NCBI GenBank assembly: GCA_031284195.1
Contig: JAITAI010000109.1
Coordinates: 1-31,090 of the forward strand
Length of the DNA stretch: 31,090 nucleotides
Reading direction: 5' to 3'
Origin: Treponema sp.
Lineage (GTDB): Bacteria > Spirochaetota > Spirochaetia > Treponematales > Breznakiellaceae
Positions 1-6,572 of the stretch are shown in pieces. Each line of letters starts with the position of its first letter. Position 1 is the stretch's first letter. The notes under the pieces are model-generated. The model was not told the DNA's origin. It saw nothing but the letters and a program-made list of their open reading frames with translations, and did not search any database. The translations under genes were made by a program, and so were the position numbers.

Positions 1-1286
1 TGGAGGCTCCGGGAAATACCGTGGTTCATGGCTGGATCCTGGACAAAAACGAAAAAATCGACGAAGTCTTGGTTTCAGTATACCGGAGCCCCCGAAGTTA
101 CACCGGTGAGGACAGTGCGGATATTTCCTGCCACGGAGGTATCGCCACGGTCCAGGGGGTGATGCGGGTACTTCACCGCGCCGGGTTCCGGGATAGCCTA
201 CCGGGAGAATTCACCTTCCGGGCGTTTATCAGCGGGAAACTGGACCTGACCCGGGCGGAATCAGTGATGGAATTGGTTTCCGCCAAGACCGATCAGGCAC
301 GAACTCATGCGGTGAACCGGCTGAGCGGCAGCCTGGAACAGGAAGTCCTGAGTATCCGAAACCAGTTAGTGCAGGTCCTAGCAGGAACGGAAATTTTTTT
401 AGACTATGCTGAGGATGAATTTACGGGGACCCCTGATGCCCTGGATGATGAAGCTGCAGGTAGATTGCCGGACCGCGCCTTGCTAGAGGAAGCGCTTGCC
501 CGGCTTCGAGCCCTCGCGAAGTCGTACCGTATGGAACGGCTGTACCATGAGGGCGCTCTGGTGGTCATTGCCGGACGGCCTAATGCGGGGAAGTCTAGTC
601 TCTTCAACCGGCTCCTCAAAGAAGACCGGTCCATTGTTACTGACATACCCGGCACTACCCGGGACTGGATAGAGGGATGGATTTCCATGGAAGGCATACC
701 CATCCGCCTGGTGGATACGGCGGGGATCCGGGAGGCCGAGCCCGGGGGAGATATAGAAAAACTGGGTATGGAACGGAGTCGAGAACTACTCAAAGATGCG
801 GATCTGGTGCTCCATGTGGTAGATGGTTCCTGCCGGTCAGAAACCGGGGATGGTATGCGGTTTTTTCCTGATTTTCTTCCCGGTGATCCGAAGCGGATCC
901 TCCTGGTGCGGAACAAGATTGACCTCTGCTCTCCTGGAGCCATGCCGGAACAAGGAGAAGGTTCCTCCATGAGGATCAGCGCCAAAACCGGATGGGGTAT
1001 CCCGGAACTGGCATCTGCCATAGCCGCCCGTTTGACCCTTGAGATAGGCGGAAAGGAAGCGCTGGGAACCTCATCGGGAATAGGTACAGAACGGCAGAAA
1101 GGGCTTATCAGTGTGGCTATACAAAATTTGGAAGAGGCGCTGACATTGGCAGACCAGGGCGAACCGCTGGATCTTATCGCTCCGCTATTGGGGGAAGGGG
1201 TAAATGCCCTGGGAGAGATCACCGGAGAGGTGTCTACTGCAGATATGCTTGAGGTGATGTTCAGCCGTTTCTGTGTAGGCAAGTAG
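1..1286 (+). CDS. mnmE: tRNA modification GTPase MnmE (TrmE), 5'-truncated by the window edge
   Basis: With MnmG, MnmE installs the carboxymethylaminomethyl group on the wobble uridine (U34) of certain tRNAs in the cytoplasm. The reading frame is open from the first bases (first full codon at 3), so the start lies upstream; by alignment to the SYTGED motif roughly 40 N-terminal residues are missing. Visible parts in order: the end of the N-terminal folate-binding domain (SYTGED, CHGG), then a GTPase domain with GRPNAGKSS (P-loop), DIPGTTRD (switch I), DTAGIRE (G3) and NKID (G4), then the C-terminal helical domain ending in FCVGK, which carries the essential Cys of the C-[ILV]-G-K motif. All key residues are intact, so the protein should be functional. 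A hairpin and a GC-rich structured stretch follow the stop. Identification is firm; only the start is unseen. Confidence 0.97.
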   Translation, partial: EAPGNTVVHGWILDKNEKIDEVLVSVYRSPRSYTGEDSADISCHGGIATVQGVMRVLHRAGFRDSLPGEFTFRAFISGKLDLTRAESVMELVSAKTDQARTHAVNRLSGSLEQEVLSIRNQLVQVLAGTEIFLDYAEDEFTGTPDALDDEAAGRLPDRALLEEALARLRALAKSYRMERLYHEGALVVIAGRPNAGKSSLFNRLLKEDRSIVTDIPGTTRDWIEGWISMEGIPIRLVDTAGIREAEPGGDIEKLGMERSRELLKDADLVLHVVDGSCRSETGDGMRFFPDFLPGDPKRILLVRNKIDLCSPGAMPEQGEGSSMRISAKTGWGIPELASAIAARLTLEIGGKEALGTSSGIGTERQKGLISVAIQNLEEALTLADQGEPLDLIAPLLGEGVNALGEITGEVSTADMLEVMFSRFCVGK

Positions 1287-1420
1287 TACCGGGGAGATAC
1301 CCCGTAGAAACGCCGCCGGGATAGGGGTAATCGGTCCAGGGACGGTTAGCCCAATAAAGCCGGCGGGAGATCCGCTCCCGTCCCTAGAGGGTTTCTCAGG
1401 GTTTATCCGGTAAACCTGCC
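1287..1420 (+). other. GC-rich structured RNA candidate between mnmE and infA (possible pseudoknot)
   Basis: No coding frame is convincing here, but complementarity is dense. Seen directly: a hairpin at 1287-1306 (TACCGGGG against CCCCGTA, one bulge); an all-GC 7-bp stem CCGCCGG (1313-1319) with CCGGCGG (1360-1366); an 8-bp stem AGGGACGG (1338-1345) with CCGTCCCT (1378-1385), whose 5' strand lies in the loop of the previous stem, so the two together form an H-type pseudoknot; an alternative local hairpin CGGGAG/CTCCCG (1364-1380); and a hairpin CAGGGTTTA/TAAACCTG (1397-1418). A T-run follows at 1435-1440. It does not resemble tRNA, SRP RNA or any riboswitch consensus I can recall. It could be an mnmE 3'UTR, a small RNA or a cis element for infA. 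Confidence 0.4.
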
Positions 1421-1472
1421 CGCTAGATCTTGCATTTTTTACCCTTCTGATATAGCATAAAGAACAAGTAAA

Positions 1473-1541
1473 AAACTGAAGTTCTCAGTACTTGGGTTTT
1501 AGAAAAACCATGATGCAGATCATGGTAAAAAACGGCCAAGT
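1473..1541 (+). promoter_or_regulatory. Multi-hairpin leader upstream of infA
   Basis: The infA leader contains ACTGA/TCAGT (about 1475-1489), an outer stem ACTTGG (1490-1495) with CCAAGT (1536-1541), and inside it a perfect 7-bp hairpin CCATGAT-GCAG-ATCATGG (1508-1525). The segment GGTTTT (1495-1500) could instead pair with AAAACC (1504-1509), so two folds compete. The T-run after 1525 is absent, so this is not an intrinsic terminator. A regulatory leader or a protein-binding site is possible; the function is unknown. Confidence 0.3.
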
Positions 1542-1574
1542 CCTCAGATTCTTTTACTATGCCAAGGAGTTATT

Positions 1575-1799
1575 GTGGCTAAAGAAGAAGCGATTGAAGT
1601 AGAAGGGATAGTCCGGGATGCTCTCCCGAATACCATGTTTAGGGTTGAGCTTAACAATCAAAATGGACACCTGATACTTGCCCATCTTTCCGGTAAGATG
1701 CGTAAACATTATATCCGTATTGTACCCGGTGACCGGGTACGGATTGCCCTCTCCCCCTATGATTTAAACCGGGGCCGTATTATTTACCGGGAACGATAG
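1575..1799 (+). CDS. infA: Translation initiation factor IF-1
   Basis: IF-1 binds the ribosomal A site during initiation and acts with IF-2 and IF-3. The 74-residue protein is a complete S1/OB-fold with the family landmarks EVEGIV, LPNTMFRVEL, SGKMRKHYIRI, PGDRV and LSPYDLNRGRI followed by YR. It is about two residues longer than the usual 72, with a small insertion (NNQ) in the second strand loop. The start is GTG, supported by an AAGGAG ribosome-binding site at 1564-1569, 5 bases upstream, and by alignment to the conserved MAKEE start. It stands alone between mnmE and a convergent gene, as infA often does, with its own structured leader. Confidence 0.97.
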   Translation: MAKEEAIEVEGIVRDALPNTMFRVELNNQNGHLILAHLSGKMRKHYIRIVPGDRVRIALSPYDLNRGRIIYRER

Positions 1800-1880
1800 G
1801 TACCGGATAGGCGGATCCCTTAGGGTTCTCAGGCACCGGTACCTTCCCGGTTCAAAGTCCAGGTCTTTCAAGAATTTCCT

Positions 1881-2546
1881 TTAAGACGTTTCCTCAAATG
1901 AGAATTTATACAGTCGTTCTAAGATATTTTTGATCTTGTCCCCATAGGACTGATCTACAGACCAGGTTCCTGCAAGTCCTTTAATTCCCGGAGCTGAACC
2001 ATACCGGACCCAGCGGTATCGAGGATCTACCAGTTCTTGCTTGAGCGGGGCTTCGGTGGCGTAACCCTTGAGATGCTGAATTTGAGCCCGAACACCGGTT
2101 TGAGGATCCGGGAACCACTCCCCAGGCTGTCCAGGCCCTACCGAGCCGAGGCCGCAGAAGTTGTTCATATCCGGAGTTACCAAGTTTCCGTACCGGAGGA
2201 ATCCGGTTTCCAGACACATCTGGGCAAAGGCCACATCATGATTTACCCCTTCAATGCCCGCTTCTTCCACGTAGATCGCTGCTAAGTCCGTTACAAAGGA
2301 CGCTTCTACTTCGGGATTAGCGGTAAGTAAAAACAAAGCCAGCTTTTCCGGAGCGGTACGGCCCTGTCCCATGATATATTCAGGGACCGGAGGTATGGGA
2401 GGATGTTCTGGAACCTTTCCTTGAGGGATTTCTGAAACCCTGGATTTCGGAACAGGATTTTCGGGTGTCCCGCGTCCGGGACTGGTAGCACAGGAAAAAC
2501 ATATCCCTGCTGCCAGAATACATAAAAACCAAATACGATGTTGCAT
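1881..2546 (-). CDS. Glucosaminidase-like (GH73-type) peptidoglycan hydrolase, probable lipoprotein
   Basis: The 221-residue protein begins with a hydrophobic signal segment (residues 5-18) ending in a Cys (GICFSC), a relaxed spirochaetal-style lipobox, so it is probably an outer- or inner-membrane lipoprotein facing the periplasm. A Pro-rich linker (about 30-60) precedes a domain resembling mannosyl-glycoprotein endo-beta-N-acetylglucosaminidases: VAFAQMCLETGFLRYG with the presumed catalytic Glu in LETG, then NNFCGLGSVG, GEWFPDPQTGVRAQIQHLKGY and the C-terminal WSVDQSYGDKI. These match the GH73 lysozyme-like fold that cleaves the N-acetylglucosamine-N-acetylmuramate bond. The substrate is inferred to be peptidoglycan. 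No strong ribosome-binding site precedes the ATG. It is convergent with infA and divergent from flaB. Confidence 0.8.
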   Translation of the reverse strand: MQHRIWFLCILAAGICFSCATSPGRGTPENPVPKSRVSEIPQGKVPEHPPIPPVPEYIMGQGRTAPEKLALFLLTANPEVEASFVTDLAAIYVEEAGIEGVNHDVAFAQMCLETGFLRYGNLVTPDMNNFCGLGSVGPGQPGEWFPDPQTGVRAQIQHLKGYATEAPLKQELVDPRYRWVRYGSAPGIKGLAGTWSVDQSYGDKIKNILERLYKFSFEETS

Positions 2547-2687
2547 GGTTTTATATCGGCTTAATTGTTATCTTTTTGTATTTTTCTCATACCTTACCGT
2601 ACTTTTGAGAGAACCTTGCGGATTTTCCACAGATATGATTTGGAAAAAGCCGTACTTTACTATGCCTTGGGCTGAATCAAATTTTGC

Positions 2688-2715
2688 TAAAGCCTTTCTT
2701 GTCAATATCCGATAT
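2688..2715 (+). promoter_or_regulatory. Candidate sigma-28 (FliA) promoter for flaB
   Basis: TAAAGCCT at 2688-2695 and TCCGATAT at 2708-2715 match the flagellar sigma-28 consensus (TAAA, about 15 bases, GCCGATAA) in 4/4 and 6/8 positions with a gap of 16 after TAAA. Known biology: flagellin genes in many bacteria, including treponemes, use this sigma factor. It would give a leader of about 200 bases, longer than typical, which lowers confidence. TATAAT at 2713-2718 has no matching -35 box at the right distance. Confidence 0.4.
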
Positions 2716-2826
2716 AATAATAGAATTCAGCTAAAACCATGTATGTTGGGCCTTTTCATGGTTTAGCCGGTTCAGGTATCTTCATTACTACTTTGAATTA
2801 AAGATAGGTTGAGGATTTCAAAAACA

Positions 2827-2901
2827 TGCTTTTTTGTTAAGCACATTAATGCAGACGGCATGGATGCCGCGGCGTTGAAAAATTCTGATAATAGAGCGCC
2901 G
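2827..2901 (+). promoter_or_regulatory. Three tandem hairpins in the flaB 5' leader
   Basis: Seen in sequence: TGCTT/AAGCA (2827-2831 with 2839-2843), CGGCA-TGGA-TGCCG (2856-2869), and CGGCGTT (2870-2876) with AGCGCCG (2895-2901; one G-U pair, 18-base loop). The second and third stems abut and could stack coaxially. They end 9 bases before the AAGGAG ribosome-binding site of flaB. This may control flagellin translation or mRNA stability. A 'Termite-flg' RNA motif has been described in presumed leaders of flagellar genes from termite-gut metagenomes; I cannot confirm from memory that this matches it. Confidence 0.4.
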
Positions 2902-2923
2902 AAAAAGCCAAAGGAGTGACAGC

Positions 2924-3784
2924 ATGATCATTAATCACAACATAAGTGCTATGTTCGCCGATAGGTCCCTTAAATCCACCCAGACAACGCTTGAAAAGAA
3001 CATTGAGAAACTCTCGAGCGGTTTACGGATCAACCGATCCGGGGATGATCCTTCGGGCCTTGCAGTTTCCGAAAAGCTGCGGAGTCAAATTCGGGGTTTG
3101 AATATGGCATCTTCCAATGCCCAGAATGGGATTTCGTTTATTCAGACCACTGAAGGGTATCTCCAGGAAACCCAGGATATTTTACAACGGATTCGTGAGT
3201 TGGCGGTCCAGTCTTCCAACGGAATTTATACTGAAGAAGATCGGACGTATATTCAGATCGAAGTATCGGCTCTTATCGACGAATTGGACCGGGTTGCTTC
3301 CCATGCCCAATTCAATGGGATGAACCTGCTCACCGGCCGGTTTGCCCGGCAAGGGGGTGAAAATGTGGTTACCGCTTCGTTGTGGCTCCACATCGGGGCC
3401 AACATGGATCAGCGGGAACAGGTGTTTATCAGCACCATGACCGCCAAAGCCTTGGGGGTTCGGAATGTGGGAGACGATACCTTGCTTACCATTGCGGATC
3501 CAGATAGCGCCAATCGGGCTCTCGGAACCCTCGACGAAGCCCTCAAACTGGTCAGTAAGCAGCGGGCAGATCTGGGAGCGTACCAAAACCGCTTAGAACA
3601 GGCGATCCGAGGCATTGATATAGGAGCGGAAAATCTGCAAGCCTCTGAATCCCGCATCCGGGACGCCAATATGGCGAGCGAAATGGTTGCCTTTACCAAG
3701 AATCAGATCATTAGCCAGGCTGGTACGGCTATGTTGGCTCAGGCTAATCAGCGCAGCCAAGGTATTCTCCAGTTGCTCCAGTAA
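2924..3784 (+). CDS. flaB: Flagellin core protein FlaB (periplasmic flagellar filament)
   Basis: This 286-residue flagellin builds the core of the periplasmic flagellar filament. It has the conserved N-terminal D0/D1 helices (MIINHNISAMFADR, IEKLSSGLRINRSGDDPSGLAVSEKLR) and the C-terminal D1/D0 helices (RADLGAYQNRLEQAI, ESRIRDANMASEMV, ILQLLQ), with only a short middle segment, so it lacks the surface-exposed D2/D3 domains. That is normal for spirochaetal FlaB, which sits under a FlaA sheath. No signal peptide is present, as expected for export by the flagellar type III system. AAGGAG at 2911-2916 places the ATG at 2924. The gene is monocistronic: a sigma-28-like promoter candidate and a structured leader lie upstream and a strong terminator downstream. 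Treponemes carry several flaB paralogues, so the B1/B2/B3 number cannot be given. Protein glycosylation is known for T. denticola FlaB; modification here is inference. Confidence 0.96.
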   Translation: MIINHNISAMFADRSLKSTQTTLEKNIEKLSSGLRINRSGDDPSGLAVSEKLRSQIRGLNMASSNAQNGISFIQTTEGYLQETQDILQRIRELAVQSSNGIYTEEDRTYIQIEVSALIDELDRVASHAQFNGMNLLTGRFARQGGENVVTASLWLHIGANMDQREQVFISTMTAKALGVRNVGDDTLLTIADPDSANRALGTLDEALKLVSKQRADLGAYQNRLEQAIRGIDIGAENLQASESRIRDANMASEMVAFTKNQIISQAGTAMLAQANQRSQGILQLLQ

Positions 3785-3830
3785 GTTCAAGTTATCAAGT
3801 TATCGAGTCATATTATACTTAAGACTTATC

Positions 3831-3872
3831 AAAAAGACACCGTTCCAAGTGAAAGGGGAAGGGTGTCTTTTT
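3831..3872 (+). terminator. Intrinsic terminator after flaB
   Basis: A perfect 11-bp inverted repeat, AAAAAGACACC (3831-3841) and GGTGTCTTTTT (3862-3872), with a 20-base loop; the T-run forms the 3' arm. Because the 5' arm starts with an A-run it could also work in the opposite direction, but no minus-strand gene ends here. Confidence 0.85.
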
Positions 3873-4107
3873 GAGCTAGTTTCAAATTCTCGTTAGGGTG
3901 GATCTATGGTCCGATGAAAGAGGTTCTCGAAAAAGCAGCCTAGAGTCCATTTTTTTGTTTTTTATTGCTCTCTTCCACTAGATACCTCTTAGATAGCCGC
4001 TGAGTCTATTGTTACTCATAAAAATATTTGGTAAATTTAAGGAGGTTTTTCAAGATATCAAATTTTGAAAAAACCTCTATTATCTTATGTATCGGAGGAT
4101 CGATTAC
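3873..4107. other. Intergenic region before the CBM9-like gene, with weak promoter
   Basis: No gene is visible between the flaB terminator and the next ATG. A weak sigma-70-like pair, TTGTTA (4009-4014) and TAAATT (4032-4037) with 17-base spacing, lies just before a long hairpin (4042-4077, listed separately), which would then sit at the very 5' end of the transcript. Confidence 0.35.
4042..4077 (+). repeat. Leader hairpin, copy A of a GGTTTTTC...GAAAAACC element
   Basis: GAGGTTTTTCAA (4042-4053) pairs with TTGAAAAAACCTC (4065-4077) as a 12-bp stem with one bulged A and an 11-base loop. It ends 30 bases before the start codon of the next gene. A very similar hairpin occurs at 17863-17892 at almost the same distance before another gene. 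It has no T-run of its own on the 3' side, so it is not a standard terminator. Confidence 0.6.
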
Positions 4108-4830
4108 ATGGTAAAAAAATGGGTATTAGCTATAGTGCTAATCGGTGTAGCCGGGACGGTTTTCGCGGGAACCTATGATGTGGTCAACCGTGAAGATGCC
4201 GTGTTCGTACTTGACGGTGTTGCGGACGAGCGAGTGTGGGATCGAGTGCCAGCTATTGGTAATTTTGTTCTACCTTGGGAAGAAGATGTGGCTCCTGCGA
4301 CGGTATTCAAGGCCTATCATGATGCAGATAACTTTTACTTCTCCTTTGTCCTTGAAGACGAGGATATCGTATCTGCAGAAGAAGTGGAGGATGAAGAAGG
4401 GGTTGACCGTTTAGATGCGGTGCATCTGCTCTTTGCTTCCCATCAGATAGACCGGCCGCTTGAGGGTGAACTTCCTACTTATTATGTGGTCTCCCTTGAT
4501 GTATTGGGGCATGCGCATGATTATTCGGTGGTCTATTATCTTCGGGATCAGAATAATGACTGGGCATTCACCGACCAACAAGTCGTCGGCAGGATTTTTG
4601 ATGGCCGTTATTCAGTAGAAGGGATAATCCCCCTGGAATCATTCCGGGAAGTGGGCTTGCTCAATGAGGACAACGAGACCTTGCTGCTGGTAGGGCTTTT
4701 CCGTACTGATTGGAGCACTGATGGAGAAGAGCCCCGGTGGATATCATGGATTGATGATCTAGCATCGATAACCGAAACCCCGGATATACATCTGGCCGCA
4801 TCCTTTGGCCGGTTTAGATTGGCTCCCTAA
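4108..4830 (+). CDS. Secreted CBM9-like (carbohydrate-binding, DOMON-related fold) protein
   Basis: The 240-residue protein has a clean signal peptide (MVKKW, hydrophobic stretch, cleavage after VFA at about residue 20), then a single domain resembling carbohydrate-binding module family 9: FVLDGVADERVWDRVPA at the start, ATVFKAYHDADNFYFSFVLEDED with the typical 'fold strand plus D', RLDAVHLLFA, then GRYSVEGIIPLESF and the C-terminal ASFGRFRLA. Such domains are often attached to xylanases, but here it stands alone with no catalytic domain, so it may be a periplasmic or surface binding protein. The ligand is unknown. I prefer the ATG at 4108 over an in-frame one at 4087, because GGAGG at 4094-4098 is correctly spaced for it and the signal peptide then starts properly. 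It is monocistronic, with a hairpin in its leader. Confidence 0.75.
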   Translation: MVKKWVLAIVLIGVAGTVFAGTYDVVNREDAVFVLDGVADERVWDRVPAIGNFVLPWEEDVAPATVFKAYHDADNFYFSFVLEDEDIVSAEEVEDEEGVDRLDAVHLLFASHQIDRPLEGELPTYYVVSLDVLGHAHDYSVVYYLRDQNNDWAFTDQQVVGRIFDGRYSVEGIIPLESFREVGLLNEDNETLLLVGLFRTDWSTDGEEPRWISWIDDLASITETPDIHLAASFGRFRLAP

Positions 4831-4906
4831 GTAAGGTCTACTACGCATGGGGCAAGGGTGAAGCAAAATAGGGGAAAGACCCCAAACGCTCAAACTTGCC
4901 TCATGT

Positions 4907-4932
4907 GGAGCCCATCGAAAGAGCCCATCGAA
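4907..4932 (+). repeat. Two tandem 13-bp units before the spiro-SPASM gene
   Basis: GGAGCCCATCGAA (4907-4919) is followed directly by AGAGCCCATCGAA (4920-4932), 12 of 13 bases identical. Too few copies to call it more than a local duplication or a two-site operator. Confidence 0.6.
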
Positions 4933-4981
4933 CTTACCTTCATTATGGGTTGATTTGTCCTTTTGTTGATTAATGAGCCTC

Positions 4982-5008
4982 TATTGGCAGATACCAAGAA
5001 TGCCGATA
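4982..5008 (+). promoter_or_regulatory. Hairpin just upstream of the spiro-SPASM start codon
   Basis: TATTGGCA (4982-4989) pairs with TGCCGATA (5001-5008), 8 bp with one G-U and an 11-base loop, ending 10 bases before the ATG at 5019. No Shine-Dalgarno sequence is visible for this start, so the hairpin occupies the space where one would lie. Possible translational control, unproven. Confidence 0.3.
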
Positions 5009-5018
5009 TTGGTAAAGT

Positions 5019-6572
5019 ATGAATGCCCTGGCAGTATTATATGGGGGCAGCCTTACCGAGGCGGCCTATGAGCAGGTCTTTTCAGGAAAAAGCGCCCTTA
5101 CCCTTGCAGTGGAACGGGCGGCTGCGTTCCCGGATACCCGTAAGATTCTTTTATTGACCCAAACAACGTCGATCCGGCAAGCTGATTTAGTTCAAGGCAT
5201 TGAGCTGATTCAGGCTGCAGAATGGACAAAAAAACGAGTTCTGGATACCCTCGCCAGGGAATCAGTAGGGTTTGATCTTATCTATTTTGCCTGGGCTGAT
5301 TGTCCTTTCTTGGATCCGGAGTTGGCCAAGGCTATGGCAGAACGGCATCTCCAGTATGCTGCGGAATATTCTTATGCCGACGGCTGGCCCTACGGAGTTT
5401 CTCCGGAAATTCTGGCTCCAGGTATAGGGGGGATTCTCTCAAAACTACTGGGAGATGCAGATGGCCCGGTAGAGCGGGACATCCTGTTTTCGGTTATACA
5501 AAAAGATATCAATGTCTTTGATATTGAAACGGTCCTTTCCCCGGTGGATCTTCGCTGCCACCGCCTGAGTCTTACCGCAGATTCTAAGCGAAACCTCCTC
5601 CTGTTGACCCGGTTTGCGGAAGCAGGCTTTTCCAGGGCCCAGGATGCGGAAACCATTATTGCCGAAAAACCTGAACTCCTGCGGACCCTTCCCAATTTCT
5701 TTAATATTCAGGTAGCCGGTCCCTGTCCTCAGACCTGTACCCTTTGTCCCTATCCCCGATTCCAAGGTTCAGGGGATCTTACCCAAAGAACCGGCTTCCT
5801 AGGGAGAGATCGTTTTGAGGAGCTCTTAGCGCGTATCATCCCCTTTGCCGGGGATGGGGTGATCGATCTGTCCCTCTGGGGGGAACTAAGTCTTCATCCA
5901 GAAAAGATGGAGCTTATTCGCCAGGTACTTTCCCGGCCTGAACTATCCCTCATTATCGAAAGTTCTGGTCTTGGTTGGAAAACCAATGAGTTGGAGCAAG
6001 TTGCAGCAGAAGCCCAAAAAGCCCCACCCCGGAGTAATAGAATGGCGCCTCTCTCCTGGATAATTGCACTGGATGCCCAAAATCCGGCACGGTACCGGGA
6101 AATTCGGGGTCCAGGTTATGCCGAGGCCCTGGCAAATGCCAAAACCCTGATCCGCTTGTTTCCCCAGGATGCCTATGTGCAAGCAGTCAGAGTCAAAGGG
6201 TTTGAAGATGATATTGAACAATTCTATCGGTCTTGGAAAGAAGCAGGGGCCCATATCATTATCCAAAAATACGATCATTTTTGCGGGTTTCTACCTGCAT
6301 GGGGGGCCGCGGATCTCTCGCCGGTAAAACGTCAGCCTTGTTGGCACCTCATGAGGGATATGGTCATCCTGCTTGACGGAACTGTTCCCTGCTGTAGAGA
6401 AGATCTAGCTGCTCTGACCGGGGGATCGGAAAAAGGGATCTGGGGAAATGTTTTTTCTGATCCCCTGGAAACCATCTGGTCCCGGGGTGCAGTGTTCTAC
6501 CAAGAACAGTGTATACCGGCTTATACGGGAATATGCGCGGAGTGTGATGAATACTATACCTACAACTTTTAA
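5019..6572 (+). CDS. Spiro-SPASM protein: SpsF-like N-terminal domain fused to radical SAM/SPASM
   Basis: 517 residues, two parts. Residues 1-205 resemble a degenerate sugar-nucleotide cytidylyltransferase of the SpsF type: ALAVLYGGS with FSGKSALTLAVERA, FAWADCPFLDPELA (D94) and WPYGVSPEIL align to the matching segments of the SpsF gene two positions downstream, but the loop QARxxSxRLPGK is not conserved. From about 228 follows a radical SAM core with C236-x3-C240-x2-C243, the 4Fe-4S/SAM site. The C-terminal 85 residues hold a SPASM-type Cys set (PCWHL, VPCC, GICAEC) for auxiliary iron-sulfur clusters. I recognise the layout as the spirochaete-restricted spiro-SPASM family, whose reaction is unknown to me. 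It heads an operon of sugar-handling genes, so a radical modification of a sugar or glycan carrier is plausible (inference). Start ATG chosen because it opens the conserved first strand; no clear ribosome-binding site. Confidence 0.85.
   Translation: MNALAVLYGGSLTEAAYEQVFSGKSALTLAVERAAAFPDTRKILLLTQTTSIRQADLVQGIELIQAAEWTKKRVLDTLARESVGFDLIYFAWADCPFLDPELAKAMAERHLQYAAEYSYADGWPYGVSPEILAPGIGGILSKLLGDADGPVERDILFSVIQKDINVFDIETVLSPVDLRCHRLSLTADSKRNLLLLTRFAEAGFSRAQDAETIIAEKPELLRTLPNFFNIQVAGPCPQTCTLCPYPRFQGSGDLTQRTGFLGRDRFEELLARIIPFAGDGVIDLSLWGELSLHPEKMELIRQVLSRPELSLIIESSGLGWKTNELEQVAAEAQKAPPRSNRMAPLSWIIALDAQNPARYREIRGPGYAEALANAKTLIRLFPQDAYVQAVRVKGFEDDIEQFYRSWKEAGAHIIIQKYDHFCGFLPAWGAADLSPVKRQPCWHLMRDMVILLDGTVPCCREDLAALTGGSEKGIWGNVFSDPLETIWSRGAVFYQEQCIPAYTGICAECDEYYTYNF

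Larger units (their letters stand above)
2547..2923. other. 377-bp divergent intergenic region: flaB promoter and leader
   Basis: This stretch separates the minus-strand glucosaminidase gene from flaB. A 73-codon open frame at 2545-2766 exists but has no ribosome-binding site and an unremarkable sequence, so I do not call it a gene. I see an 8-bp inverted repeat AAACCATG/CATGGTTT (2734-2741 and 2757-2764), a sigma-28-like promoter candidate at 2688-2715 and three hairpins at 2827-2901, listed separately. Confidence 0.6.

Noticed and set aside
404..1282. Long minus-strand open frame opposite mnmE (292 codons)
   Set aside because: Ser/Arg/Pro-rich shadow of a clearly functional GTPase gene; no family features.
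2545..2766. 73-codon plus-strand frame before flaB
   Set aside because: No ribosome-binding site, starts inside the neighbouring start codon region, overlaps the flaB promoter candidate and shows no protein features.
2898..2905. GCCGAAAA just before flaB as a sigma-28 -10 box
   Set aside because: It lies too close to the ribosome-binding site; transcripts would start at or after it.
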